Origin: Sipunculus nudus
Taxonomy: Eukaryota; Annelida; Sipuncula; Golfingiida; Sipunculidae
Reading direction: 5' to 3'
NCBI GenBank assembly: GCA_026874595.1
Contig: CM049316.1
Coordinates: 53,141,676-53,205,675, forward strand
Length of the DNA stretch: 64,000 bases
The notes below the pieces were generated by a model. The model saw only the letters and a list, made by a program, of their open reading frames with translations, made no database searches and was not told where the DNA came from. The translations under genes and the position numbers were made by a program. This document shows, piece after piece, positions 11,901 through 21,102 of the stretch. How positions within the stretch are numbered: position 1 is the stretch's first letter; every line of letters starts with the position of its first letter.

Positions 11901-13369
11901 ACCCAGAAGGGATTGATGAGGATGCCCACATGTCGTTACCGTCGTATGCGCGCCGCCAGACTGAGCGAGATGTTCAGGTAAATGCTGACCTAGGCAAGTG
12001 TCAGCGCCGTGAAATACTCAGTCTGCTTAGGCAATATGGGGATGTATTCACAGATGTACCCAAGCTTACCAATGTTGTAGAATGTAGCATTAAACTCTCA
12101 TCTGATGTACCTGTAAAAACTAGGCCCTATAGGGTGCCTTTTGAACTGCGAGAGACAATGCGAACAGAAATCCAGGAAATGTTAAACTTAGGCATTATTG
12201 AACAGTCAGATTCTAGCTATGCGTCCCCCTGTATCCTGCTTAGGAAACCTTACGGTAAGACTAGATTCGTGATAGACTACCGAAAGCTGAACCAATCAGT
12301 CGTGTTCGATCCTGAACCCATGCCGGATCCAGAAACACTTTTTGTCGAAGTCGCGAAAAGCCAGTATTTTACAAAGCTTGACCTGACGAAAGGTTACTGG
12401 CAGATCCCTGTTTCTGAGGAATCCAGGGATAAGACGGCCTTTGTTACACCCGATGGCCATTACCAATTTAGGGTTATGCCATTCGGCCTGGTAACTGCCG
12501 GAGCGGTTTTCACCCGCATGATGCGGAAAATGTTCAGCGACATGCCGAATGTAGTATGTTATGTAGATGACGTGTTAATACACGCAGAGACTTGGGACGA
12601 GCACTTAAGAACTCTTAGAGAAGTGCTAGTTAGACTAGAATGTGCAAACTTAGCAGCTAAACCAGCTAAAACCTTCATAGTCTACCAGAGCCTAGAGTTT
12701 TTGGGACACCTTGTAGGCACGGGCAACTTGGCCAATAATCCAGTTTTGCTCAAGAGAATACAGAGCACTGATAGACCTAAGACAAAGAAGGCTTTGCGAG
12801 CATTCCTAGGTCTTACAGGGTACTATCGAAAATTCGTGCCAAACTATGCGGAAATAGCGGTGCCCTTGACTGATCTAACGCGTAAAGGTCAACCTAACAA
12901 ACTAGACTGGAAACCCGTACACGAGAACGCGTACTGTTCTCTAAAGGCTAAACTGTCAGACCCTCCCATACTGAAGCTACCTGATTTCAGTAAACGATTT
13001 TATTTGAAATGTGATGCATCTGATGTGGGTATTGGCTGTATCCTGATGCAAAGACACGAGGGGATCATGCACCCAGTAGCTTATGCCAGTCGTAAACTAT
13101 TGCCCAGGGAGAGAAATTACTCCACCATCGAGAAAGAGTCATTAGCAATTGTATGGTCTGTACAGAAATTTGAGATGTACCTGGCTTGTAGACCGTTCAC
13201 CATTCAGACCGACCACAAACCATTAAAGTGTATTAGCAAATCAAAATGTGCTAATAAGAGAGTAATGAGATGGGCACTGGTTCTACAAGAGTTTAGATTT
13301 GATATTGAAGCAGTGTCAGGTAAACTAAACCATGGACCTGATTTTCTTAGCAGACTGCCTGAGTGTTAG
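8957..13369 (+). CDS. Ty3/gypsy gag-pol polyprotein, integrase-before-RT order (element 1)
   Basis: Intact 1470-residue polyprotein of an LTR retrotransposon. In order it shows: a charged coiled-coil-like N-terminus (residues about 20-70); a retrotransposon gag region; a CX2CX4HX4C zinc knuckle (CYLCNELGHKAWEC, about 295-308); an aspartic protease motif (LRDSGCSSAG, about 403); an integrase HHCC zinc finger (about 600-643); and an integrase catalytic core. The core has D in MDLVGP, D in LTDMGTQF and E in MVERFNGT, with exactly 35 residues between the last two. A GPY/F module (WKGPY, about 908) follows, then reverse transcriptase with YVDD (about 1201) and RNase H (KCDASDVGIG, about 1350). Integrase upstream of RT is the Ty1/copia order, but the domain sequences are Ty3/gypsy-like, as in the Gmr1 group. 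Gag and pol share one frame with no frameshift or stop. The ATG at 8957 is the first in frame and precedes a gag-like start. No env or chromodomain is seen. All catalytic residues are present, so it may be functional. Confidence 0.95.
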   Translation: METLESLVRCGQALGLKDQALQDYVEARRRADEEREERARQREIEKEQRELEREREARAHELEVLRLKSDSGVKEERSRDVFPKIQLPPFDEAHDQLDAFLERFERLAVCQGYDRENWALHLSPLLRGKALGTYTQLSVSEAMDYDKLKIALLKRYQMTEEGYRHKFRTCRPERGETPSQFAVRLSGYLDHWIGMAGVGGDYDGVVNQLMCEQFVNCCSRDLSMFLKERRCRDFDSMVDLAESYTEAHGVHSLTAGPRYGNNVPRPAQPVSQPREKREVERSPGGQTFKPSGGIRCYLCNELGHKAWECKTSARSRPRSSPQVGRAAGDQQRYRTNFSPPYNPKQKPETMSMAVVEAETETVGAVKPEVESPSQSLGFAAQTEGGISLPVCEGLVNGKSARVLRDSGCSSAGIRESYVEPNQFTGHQVECRLFDGSVRQFPTARINVDCAYFVGTIEAMVVGDAVCDLALGNVAGARDPYDPDPTWKSERSSGIVCDGVESQKEVSSAVETRSAAREKQIPTRSLNVASPVADVSPAEFLKAQEEDGSLAPYWRLAREARNDSPFRIEDGYLVRVVSDKRGDQDVSRVVVPQTLRYDVMRMGHEAVMAGHQGIDKTHDRVRTQFFWKGMYNDIAEFCKSCPICQKTIPKGKVPGATLGQMPLIDEPWRRISMDLVGPIHPASERGHRYILTVMDYATRYPEAVALKNIDTVSVADALVDIYAQLGVPSEVLTDMGTQFTSDLMREVSRVLSVRQLTTTPYHPMCNGMVERFNGTLKLMLKRMCEERPRDWDRYLSAVLFAYRETPHESTGFSPFELLYGRIVRGPMRILRDRWTKRDTSVETKTTYQYVLDLQDKLSDTCALAREALNKSANRHKLLYDRGKCTRRFEAGDEVLLLLPTERNKLMVQWKGPYTIVNRVGDLDYRIKIGDKVKTFHVNMLKRYHARNEPQHILAAVAKGAPDSIHDPDGVDGETEPPVFGELNPEGIDEDAHMSLPSYARRQTERDVQVNADLGKCQRREILSLLRQYGDVFTDVPKLTNVVECSIKLSSDVPVKTRPYRVPFELRETMRTEIQEMLNLGIIEQSDSSYASPCILLRKPYGKTRFVIDYRKLNQSVVFDPEPMPDPETLFVEVAKSQYFTKLDLTKGYWQIPVSEESRDKTAFVTPDGHYQFRVMPFGLVTAGAVFTRMMRKMFSDMPNVVCYVDDVLIHAETWDEHLRTLREVLVRLECANLAAKPAKTFIVYQSLEFLGHLVGTGNLANNPVLLKRIQSTDRPKTKKALRAFLGLTGYYRKFVPNYAEIAVPLTDLTRKGQPNKLDWKPVHENAYCSLKAKLSDPPILKLPDFSKRFYLKCDASDVGIGCILMQRHEGIMHPVAYASRKLLPRERNYSTIEKESLAIVWSVQKFEMYLACRPFTIQTDHKPLKCISKSKCANKRVMRWALVLQEFRFDIEAVSGKLNHGPDFLSRLPEC

Positions 13370-13574
13370 GATGTAATGAGCTATAATGTTTAGCCAGTTA
13401 AGTCTAAACATGTACAAGATTTTGCCCTGTGTCATAGACCGTGGGCATGTACTAATGACAACTTGTTACATGACCCTTATGTATTGCTATGTATTGCTAC
13501 ATGTATATATGTTTAGCTGGACCCTGTAAGATAGAACGATACGATGTATCGAGAAAATACTGTGTATTTTCCTT
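13370..13574 (+). other. 3' untranslated region of element 1
   Basis: About 200 bp between the gag-pol stop and the polypurine tract, mirrored at 15603-15807 in element 2. A - strand frame (13497-13724) spans the LTR junction and is not credible. Confidence 0.7.
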
Positions 13575-13586
13575 AAAAGGAGGGGG
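13575..13586 (+). other. Polypurine tract, element 1
   Basis: aaaaggaggggg lies three bases before the 3' LTR start at 13590. This is the expected plus-strand primer of an LTR element. The same tract in reverse complement is at 15591-15602. Confidence 0.85.
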
Positions 13587-13589
13587 TGA

Positions 13590-14459
13590 TGTCACCAGAA
13601 ATCGGTGACAATAAGTACGGTGTTTTGTATCATAGTTTAACGAAGTCAGTTCTCTATTGGTATTGACGTGAAGCGTCTTCCTAAAGCGTTGACAGGTCTT
13701 GATTGTATATATATGAAATCCCATCGGCTATCAGCTGATTTTATCTGTGTCACGCATTGAGTGTATTACTTCTGGTATGTGGGTCGCCAAGGTGACGCTA
13801 GCAGTCAAACCAGGTCACATATAACCTTATATGGGACACTTGAGCCATAAGCCAATCAGAGAACCGGATCGCCGTATTGTGACGACGATTGTGACGTCAG
13901 AGTTCAGGGAGAGACGCTGGAAGCTGCCTTCAGTTGGGTCTTGAAGCTTGAGGTGGCAGCACGCACGCACGGGAGTAGGAACATTGAAACGCCAGAAACG
14001 GCATAGAAGCAAGCTTCTACATGAGGCAAGGACCCAGCTCATGAGAACTCAGCCGTGCTGCCGACAGAGCTTCGTATTGGCGATAAATTGAAAGAGCGCT
14101 CGTCACCTGCCGGCCTAGTTCAGCTTGACCTAGATACATAACCGCCGTAAGCTGTGAAACCATTGCTACACGAGCAAGGTCAAGGACTCTAAGCTCTACG
14201 TAAACAAAGAGCGCTATGCATTCATGTGAACGTAAACCTACCCGGGTCGCTGACAAGCAAGATCAGTTGAAGATCGCTAAACTCAGAAAGACTAGATCTA
14301 TATGGTGCTAACCATACGCTAGATTCTACACAAAACAGTAACCAGAGATCTCTGAAGGAACTGGACTTTATTGTTTTATACAAACCATGGACTCAGTAAA
14401 ATATCCTGTAATTTTAATGTGAAGAACTGTCGTATTGACACATCAACGCACACACTCAC
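13590..14459 (+). mobile_element. 3' LTR of element 1, left part (interrupted)
   Basis: 870 bp matching 7109-7979 of the 5' LTR. About six differences were seen by eye, including one single-base deletion near 14217. The LTR stops abruptly at 'cacactcac', where the inverted second element begins. Its remaining 3' end reappears at about 20938-21097. Confidence 0.9.
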
Positions 14460-15587
14460 TGTCACCTCTAACTTAACGTGAAAACTTTACAACGGATATA
14501 ACCTATAAAACCATACGATGGGTTTACGCTCGCCACTTGATTTCACTCATCAAGAAATTAGATCCCGGCCATTACAGGTGACATTTCCAGGTTCTTTTAA
14601 AGACGTGTATTAAAATACCAGACAATCATACACCTAGATCAATAGAAACTATGAGACATCAGGTTAAATTCACAAATATAATTCAAGACAATACTTACAG
14701 AGACACCAATGTGAGTGTGTGCGTTGATGTGTCAATACGACAGTTCTTCACATTAAAATTACAGGATATTTTACTGAGTCCATGGTTTGTATAAAAAAAA
14801 CCATAAAGTCCAGTTCCTTCAGAGATCTCTGGTTACTGTTTTGTGTAGAATCTAGCGTATGGTTAGTACCATATAGATCTAGTCTTTCTGAGTTTAGCGA
14901 TCTTCAACTGATCTTGCTTGTCAGCGACCCGGGTAGGTTTACGTTCACATGAATGCAATAGCGCTCTTTGTTTACGTAGAGCTTAGAGTCCTTGACCTTG
15001 CTCGTGTAGCAATGGTTTCTCGGCTTACGGCGGCTATGTATTTAGGTCAAGCTGAACTAGGCCGGCAGGGGACGAGCGCGCTCTCTCACTTTATCGCCAA
15101 TACGAAGCTCTGTCGGCAGCACGGCTGAGTTCTCATGAGCTGGGTCCTTGCCTCATGTAGAAGCTTGCTTCTATGCCGTTCCTGGCGTTTCAATGTTCCT
15201 ACTCCCGTGCGTGCGTGCTGCCACCTCAAGCTTCAAGACCCAACTGAAGGCAGCTTCCAGCGTCTCTCCCTGAACTCTGACGTCACAATCGTCGTCACAA
15301 TACGGCGATCCGGTTCTCTGATTGGCTTATGGCTCAAGTGTCCCATATAAGGTTATATGTGACCTGGTTTGACTGCTAGCGTCACCTTGGCGACCCACAT
15401 ACCAGAAGTAATACACTCAATGAGTGACACAGATAAAATCAGCTGATAGCCGATGGGATTTCATATATATACAATCAAGACCTGTCAACGCTTTAGGAAG
15501 ACGCTTCACGTCAATACCAATAGAGAACTGACTTCGTTAAACTATGATACAAAACACCGTACTTATTGTCACCGATTTCTGGTGACA
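14460..15587 (-). mobile_element. 3' LTR of element 2 (complete, inverted)
   Basis: 1128 bp, the reverse complement of the element 1 LTR, with ends TGTCACC (14460) and GGTGACA (15581-15587). It abuts the element 2 polypurine tract at 15591, so it is the 3' LTR of the minus-strand element. It differs from the element 1 LTR by scattered substitutions and a few added T residues near 14795. It is inserted directly into the 3' LTR of element 1. Confidence 0.92.
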
Positions 15588-15590
15588 TCA

Positions 15591-15602
15591 CCCCCTCCTT
15601 TT
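15591..15602 (-). other. Polypurine tract, element 2
   Basis: ccccctcctttt on the + strand, the complement of the polypurine tract of element 1. It is three bases from the LTR edge at 15587. Confidence 0.85.
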
Positions 15603-15807
15603 AAGGAAAATACACAGTATTTTCTCGATACATCGTATCGTTCTATCTTACAGGGTCCAGCTAAACATATTTACATGTAGCAATACATAGCAATACATAA
15701 GGGTCATGTAACAAGTTGTCATTAGTACATGCCCACGGTCTATGACACAGGGCAAAATCTTGTACATGTTTAGACTTAACTGGCTAAACATTATAGCTCA
15801 TTACATC

Positions 15808-18800
15808 CTAACACTCAGGCAGTCTGCTAAGAAAATCAGGTCCATGGTTTAGTTTACCTGACACTGCTTCAATATCAAATCTAAACTCTTGTAGAACCAG
15901 TGCCCATCTCATTACTCTCTTATTAGCACATTTTGATTTGCTAATACACTTTAATGGTTTGTGGTCGGTCTGAATGGTGAACGGTCTACAAGCCAGGTAC
16001 ATCTCAAATTTCTGTACAGACCATACAATTGCTAATGACTCTTTCTCAATGGTGGAGTAATTTCTCTCCCTGGGCAATAGTTTACGACTGGCATAAGCTA
16101 CTGGGTGCATGATCCCCTCGTGTCTTTGCATCAGGATACAGCCAATACCCACATCAGATGCATCACATTTCAAATAAAATCGTTTATTGAAATCAGGTAG
16201 CTTCAGTATGGGAGGGTCTGACAGTTTAGCCTTAAGAGAACAGTACGCGTTCTCGTGTACGGGTTTCCAGTCTAGTTTGTTAGGTTGACCTTTACGCGTT
16301 AGATCAGTCAAGGGCACCGCTATTTCCGCATAGTTTGGCACGAATTTTCGATAGTACCCTGTAAGACCTAGGAATGCTCGCAAAGCCTTCTTTGTCTTAG
16401 GTCTATCAGTGCTCTGTATTCTCTTGAGCAAAACTGGATTAGTGGCCAAGTTGCCCGTGCCTACAAGGTGTCCCAAAAACTCTAGGCTCTGGTAGCCTAT
16501 GAAGGTTTTAGCTGGTTTAGCTGCTAAGTTTGCACATTCTAGTCTAACTAGCACTTCTCTAAGAGTTCTTAAGTGCTCGTCCCAAGTCTCTGCGTGTATT
16601 AACACGTCATCTACATAACATACTACATTCGGCATGTCGCTGAACATTTTCCGCATCATGCGGGTGAAAACCGCTCCGGCAGTTACCAGGCCGAATGGCA
16701 TAACCCTAAATTGGTAATGGCCATCGGGTGTAACAAAGGCCGTCTTATCCCTGGATTCCTCAGAAACAGGGATCTGCCAGTAACCTTTCGTCAGGTCAAG
16801 CTTTGTAAAATACTGGCTTTTCGCGACTTCGACAAAAAGTGTTTCTGGATCCGGCATGGGTTCAGGATCGAACACGACTGATTGGTTCAGCTTTCGGTAG
16901 TCTATCACGAATCTAGTCTTACCGTAAGGTTTCCTAAGCAGGATACAGGGGGACGCATAGCTAGAATCTGACTGTTCAATAATGCCTAAGTTTAACATTT
17001 CCTGGATTTCTGTTCGCATTGTCTCTCGCAGTTCAAAAGGCACCCTATAGGGCCTAGTTTTTACAGGTACATCAGATGAGAGTTTAATGCTACATTCTAC
17101 AACATTGGTAAGCTTGGGTACATCTGTGAATACATCCCCATATTGCCTAAGCAGACTGAGTATTTCACGGCGCTGACACTTGCCTAGGTCAGCATTTACC
17201 TGAACATCTCGCTCAGTCTGGCGGCGCGCATACGACGGTAACGACATGTGGGCATCCTCATCAATCCCTTCTGGGTTTAACTCTCCGAACACGGGAGGCT
17301 CTGTTTCCCCGTCTACACCGTCAGGATCATGTATAGAATCAGGTGCGCCCTTGGCTACCGCTGCCAGAATATGCTGGGGCTCGTTTCTAGCATGGTACCG
17401 TTTCAGCATATTCACGTGGAAGGTTTTAACCTTATCGCCAATCTTAATCCGATAGTCTAAGTCCCCAACCCTGTTTACAATAGTATAGGGGCCTTTCCAC
17501 TGTACCATTAATTTGTTCCGCTCCGTCGGGAGTAACAACAAAACTTCGTCTCCGGCCTCAAACCTGCGCGTGCATTTACCTCTATCATATAACAGTTTGT
17601 GTCTGTTCGCTGATTTGTTCAACGCCTCTCTAGCTAACGCGCATGTGTCGCTTAGTTTGTCTTGTAGGTCCAGGACGTATTGGTACGTGGTTTTAGTCTC
17701 GACGCTAGTATCTCGCTTGGTCCACAGATCCCTTAGAATCCGCATCGGTCCTCTAACGATCCTACCATAGAGCAACTCAAAGGGTGAGAACCCTGTGCTC
17801 TCATGTGGCGCTTCTCGGTACGCAAAAAGCACGGCGCTGAGGTACCGATCCCAATCTCGTGGTCTTTCCTCGCACATCCGTTTCAACATTAACTTTAACG
17901 TTCCATTGAATCTCTCCACCATTCCGTTGCACATAGGATGGTAAGGAGTAGTGGTGAGCTGTCTTACAGACAAAACACGGCTAACTTCTCGCATGAGGTC
18001 TGACGTAAATTGTGTTCCCATGTCAGTAAGCACCTCTGACGGCACTCCTAACCGCGCATAAATATCAACTAGCGCATCAGCCACAGAGACTGTATCTATG
18101 TTCTTTAAAGCAACAGCCTCCGGATATCTAGTGGCATAATCCATAACGGTCAGAATATACCTGTGACCTCTCTCAGACGCTGGATGGATCGGCCCAACCA
18201 GATCCATCGAAATTCTACGCCAGGGCTCATCAATTAATGGCATCTGGCCTAACGTAGCTCCAGGCACCTTGCCTTTCGGTATGGTTTTCTGGCAAATGGG
18301 ACAGGACTTGCAAAACTCAGCAATGTCATTATACATCCCTTTCCAGAAAAACTGAGTTCTCACGCGGTCGTGCGTTTTGTCTATGCCCTGATGGCCCGCC
18401 ATAACCGCTTCGTGGCCCATCCTCATTACGTCGTACCGTAACGTCTGAGGTACCACCACTCGAGATCCATCTTGATCTCCCCGTTTATCACTCACAACCC
18501 GAACTAAATATCCGTCCTCAATTCTAAATGGACTATCATTTCTAGCCTCTCTAGCTAGCCTCCAATACGGCGCTAAAGACCCATCCTCCTCCTGCGCCTT
18601 CAAAAATTCGGCCGGACTCACATCGGCAACTGGGCTTGCAACATTCAAGCTACGCGTCGGTATCTGTTTCTCTCGTGCAGCGCTCCGTGTCTCCACCGCG
18701 GACGACACCTCCTTTTGTGACTCTACACCGTCACACACTATGCCTGAGGACCGCTCAGACTTCCACGTCGGGTCCGGATCATACGGATCACGCGCTCCCG

Positions 18801-20220
18801 CTACGTTACCTAGCGCTAAATCACATACAGCATCCCCGACCACCATTGCCTCGATAGTACCGACAAAGTACGCACAGTCCACATTAATCCTAGCCGTAGG
18901 AAATTGTCTTACAGACCCGTCGAACAACCTACACTCGACCTGGTGTCCGGTGAACTGATTCGGCTCCACGTACGACTCACGTATTCCTGCCGAGGAACAT
19001 CCCGAATCCCGCAGCACCCTCGCTGACTTACCATTCACCAGCCCTTCACACACAGGTAACGAGATTCCGCCTTCTGTCTGGGCAGCAAATCCTAACGACT
19101 GACTCGGACTCTCTACTTCCGGTTTCACCGCACCGACTGTCTCCGTTTCCGCCTCGACTACTGCCATTGACATAGTATCTGGTTTCTGTTTTGGGTTATA
19201 CGGGGGGCTAAAATTAGTCCTATACCTCTGCTGATCGCCAGCAGCACGCCGTACTTGAGGGGAAGACCTAGGCCTCGACCGGGCACTAGTCTTACATTCC
19301 CGCGCCTTATGTCCCAGTTCATTACATAAATAACATCTGATGCCTCCTGATGGCTTAAATGTCTGACCGTCCGGACTGCGCTCAACCTCTCGCTTCTCTC
19401 TAGGCTGAGATACCGGTTGCGCTGGACGCGGCACATTATTGCCATAACGAGGACCTGCTGTTAGGCTGTGTACACCGTGAGCCTCCGTATAACTCTCGGC
19501 TAAGTCTACCATACTATCAAAGTCACGACACCGTCTCTCTTTCAAAAACATAGAGAGATCCCTACTACAGCAGTTTACGAACTGCTCACACATCAACAGG
19601 TTAACTACCCCGTCGTAGTCACTTCTGACCCCTGCCATCCCTATCCAATGGTCTAGGTATCCACTCAGTCTCACCGCAAACTGACTCGGCGTTTCGCCTC
19701 GCTCAGGCCTACAAGTCCGAAACTTGTGTCGATAACCCTCTTCGGTCATTTGGTATCGCTTTAACAAGGCTATCTTTAACTTATCGTAATCCATGGCCTC
19801 ACTAACCGATAACTGTGTGTAAGTCCCTAGCGCCTTACCCCGCAGTAACGGACTCAGGTGTAACGCCCAATTCTCCCTATCATAGCCTTGACATACAGCT
19901 AATCGTTCAAATCGCTCAAGAAACGCATCTAGCTGATCGTGAGCCTCATCAAAAGGTTGAAGCTGGATTTTCGGGAATACATCCCTACTTCTCTCTTCTT
20001 TAACCCTAGAGTCAGACTTTAACCTTAGAACCTCTAATTCGTGGGCTCTAGCCTCTCGCTCACGCTCTAATTCCCGCTGTTCCTTCTCTATTTCACGTTG
20101 CCTAGCTCTTTCCTCACGTTCCTCATCCGCACGCCGTCTAGCCTCAACATAATCTTGTAAAGCCTGGTCCTTAAGCCCCAAGGCCTGTCCGCATCTAACA
20201 AGTGACTCTAACGTTTCCAT
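15808..20220 (-). CDS. Ty3/gypsy gag-pol polyprotein, integrase-before-RT order (element 2)
   Basis: Intact 1470-residue polyprotein, the same length as and nearly identical to that at 8957-13369. I count about 16 amino-acid differences by eye. It has the same domain order: gag, CCHC knuckle, aspartic protease, HHCC and D,D-35-E integrase, GPY/F, RT with YVDD, RNase H. Differences include Trp to Arg inside the zinc knuckle (KAREC in place of KAWEC) and Val to Gly in RT (FIGYQ in place of FIVYQ); all catalytic residues seen in element 1 are kept. Upstream of this ORF the leader and part of the PBS remain, but its 5' LTR is gone. The copy therefore lacks its own U3 promoter and cannot make a normal genomic RNA. 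It is the younger of the two, being inserted into element 1. Confidence 0.95.
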   Translation of the reverse strand: METLESLVRCGQALGLKDQALQDYVEARRRADEEREERARQREIEKEQRELEREREARAHELEVLRLKSDSRVKEERSRDVFPKIQLQPFDEAHDQLDAFLERFERLAVCQGYDRENWALHLSPLLRGKALGTYTQLSVSEAMDYDKLKIALLKRYQMTEEGYRHKFRTCRPERGETPSQFAVRLSGYLDHWIGMAGVRSDYDGVVNLLMCEQFVNCCSRDLSMFLKERRCRDFDSMVDLAESYTEAHGVHSLTAGPRYGNNVPRPAQPVSQPREKREVERSPDGQTFKPSGGIRCYLCNELGHKARECKTSARSRPRSSPQVRRAAGDQQRYRTNFSPPYNPKQKPDTMSMAVVEAETETVGAVKPEVESPSQSLGFAAQTEGGISLPVCEGLVNGKSARVLRDSGCSSAGIRESYVEPNQFTGHQVECRLFDGSVRQFPTARINVDCAYFVGTIEAMVVGDAVCDLALGNVAGARDPYDPDPTWKSERSSGIVCDGVESQKEVSSAVETRSAAREKQIPTRSLNVASPVADVSPAEFLKAQEEDGSLAPYWRLAREARNDSPFRIEDGYLVRVVSDKRGDQDGSRVVVPQTLRYDVMRMGHEAVMAGHQGIDKTHDRVRTQFFWKGMYNDIAEFCKSCPICQKTIPKGKVPGATLGQMPLIDEPWRRISMDLVGPIHPASERGHRYILTVMDYATRYPEAVALKNIDTVSVADALVDIYARLGVPSEVLTDMGTQFTSDLMREVSRVLSVRQLTTTPYHPMCNGMVERFNGTLKLMLKRMCEERPRDWDRYLSAVLFAYREAPHESTGFSPFELLYGRIVRGPMRILRDLWTKRDTSVETKTTYQYVLDLQDKLSDTCALAREALNKSANRHKLLYDRGKCTRRFEAGDEVLLLLPTERNKLMVQWKGPYTIVNRVGDLDYRIKIGDKVKTFHVNMLKRYHARNEPQHILAAVAKGAPDSIHDPDGVDGETEPPVFGELNPEGIDEDAHMSLPSYARRQTERDVQVNADLGKCQRREILSLLRQYGDVFTDVPKLTNVVECSIKLSSDVPVKTRPYRVPFELRETMRTEIQEMLNLGIIEQSDSSYASPCILLRKPYGKTRFVIDYRKLNQSVVFDPEPMPDPETLFVEVAKSQYFTKLDLTKGYWQIPVSEESRDKTAFVTPDGHYQFRVMPFGLVTAGAVFTRMMRKMFSDMPNVVCYVDDVLIHAETWDEHLRTLREVLVRLECANLAAKPAKTFIGYQSLEFLGHLVGTGNLATNPVLLKRIQSTDRPKTKKALRAFLGLTGYYRKFVPNYAEIAVPLTDLTRKGQPNKLDWKPVHENAYCSLKAKLSDPPILKLPDFNKRFYLKCDASDVGIGCILMQRHEGIMHPVAYASRKLLPRERNYSTIEKESLAIVWSVQKFEMYLACRPFTIQTDHKPLKCISKSKCANKRVMRWALVLQEFRFDIEAVSGKLNHGPDFLSRLPEC

Positions 20221-20937
20221 GGTAACGCTCTAACCTAGTAAGATTCCAGTATCTAGTAATATCCGCTCTTAAAAATCCGTAAATACGTACTGTTAAAGCC
20301 AACCTAACGAACCGGCGGTATCCGTACAATAACACTACGGTAGCTCTACGCATCAAAATCTACTTATACGGACGGACGGACGGAAGGTCGGACGAAGGGT
20401 CAGACGGATGGACGGATGGATATCAAGATATCAATAAACACCATGCACCTATGATTACCATGCCAATCGGGAGGGGTAAACTTACCTGTCAAGAGACCCT
20501 ACCACGTGACCAATCACAAACTAGTGTAGAAAAAATTATACCAGGGCGTATCTAACAACATCAAAAATTTTCACTCTAATCTGGGTTTATATCAACCCAA
20601 TAATGATGTCCAGGTATCACTGAACTAGCATTACTCACAAAACATGCATGTGTTCTAGCCAAATCTACAAGGTATATGCCGATCTTGAAACAATGTTGTG
20701 CTTCAGGTAATATTCTCACTGAATAAATATTAACTCCTAACAGTGGGGTAATTTCATTGTGCAAGTATACACTACAACATCAGTTTGGTGTCATTTCCAA
20801 TTATTAATTCAGATCAACTCTAGTTTGAGTATATGAATGTCTGGTTTCAGTACTGTTTTCTCAGTTCAAAACTTCTGAAACTTACTGTAATTAGCCAGTT
20901 TTTTTTTTTTTAAAGGCTAATTATATCCTGGCACGCT
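20221..20937 (-). other. Leader and truncated PBS of element 2
   Basis: Reverse complement of the element 1 leader, including the ggacggac tract (20372-20420) and the T-run (20901-20912). It ends inside the PBS: only the inner 12 bases (tcctggcacgct on +, 20926-20937) survive before the deletion junction. Confidence 0.85.
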
Positions 20938-21097
20938 GGTATTTTAATACACGTCCTTAAAAGAACCTGGAAATGTCACCTGTAATGGCCGGGATCTAAT
21001 TTCTTGATGAGTGAAATCAAGTGGCGAGCGTAAACCCATCGTATGGTTTTATAGGTTATATCCGTTGTAAAGTTTTCACGTTAAGTTAGGGGTGACA
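20938..21097 (+). mobile_element. 3' LTR of element 1, right-hand remnant
   Basis: About 160 bp matching 8072-8230 of the 5' LTR on the + strand, ending GGTGACA. It is the continuation of the LTR broken at 14459, minus about 90 bp. It joins the truncated PBS of element 2 directly, with a shared 'ct' at the junction. The deletion therefore removed the whole 5' LTR of element 2 plus some of the element 1 LTR. Confidence 0.88.
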
Positions 21098-21102
21098 GTC
21101 GT
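21098..21102. repeat. Right target-site duplication of the composite retrotransposon
   Basis: gtcgt immediately after GGTGACA, identical to 7104-7108. Confidence 0.85.

Noticed and set aside
14460-21097. Interpretation as a single palindromic foldback transposon
   Set aside because: LTR, PPT, PBS and TSD positions are fully explained by element 2 inserting into the 3' LTR of element 1 followed by one deletion.
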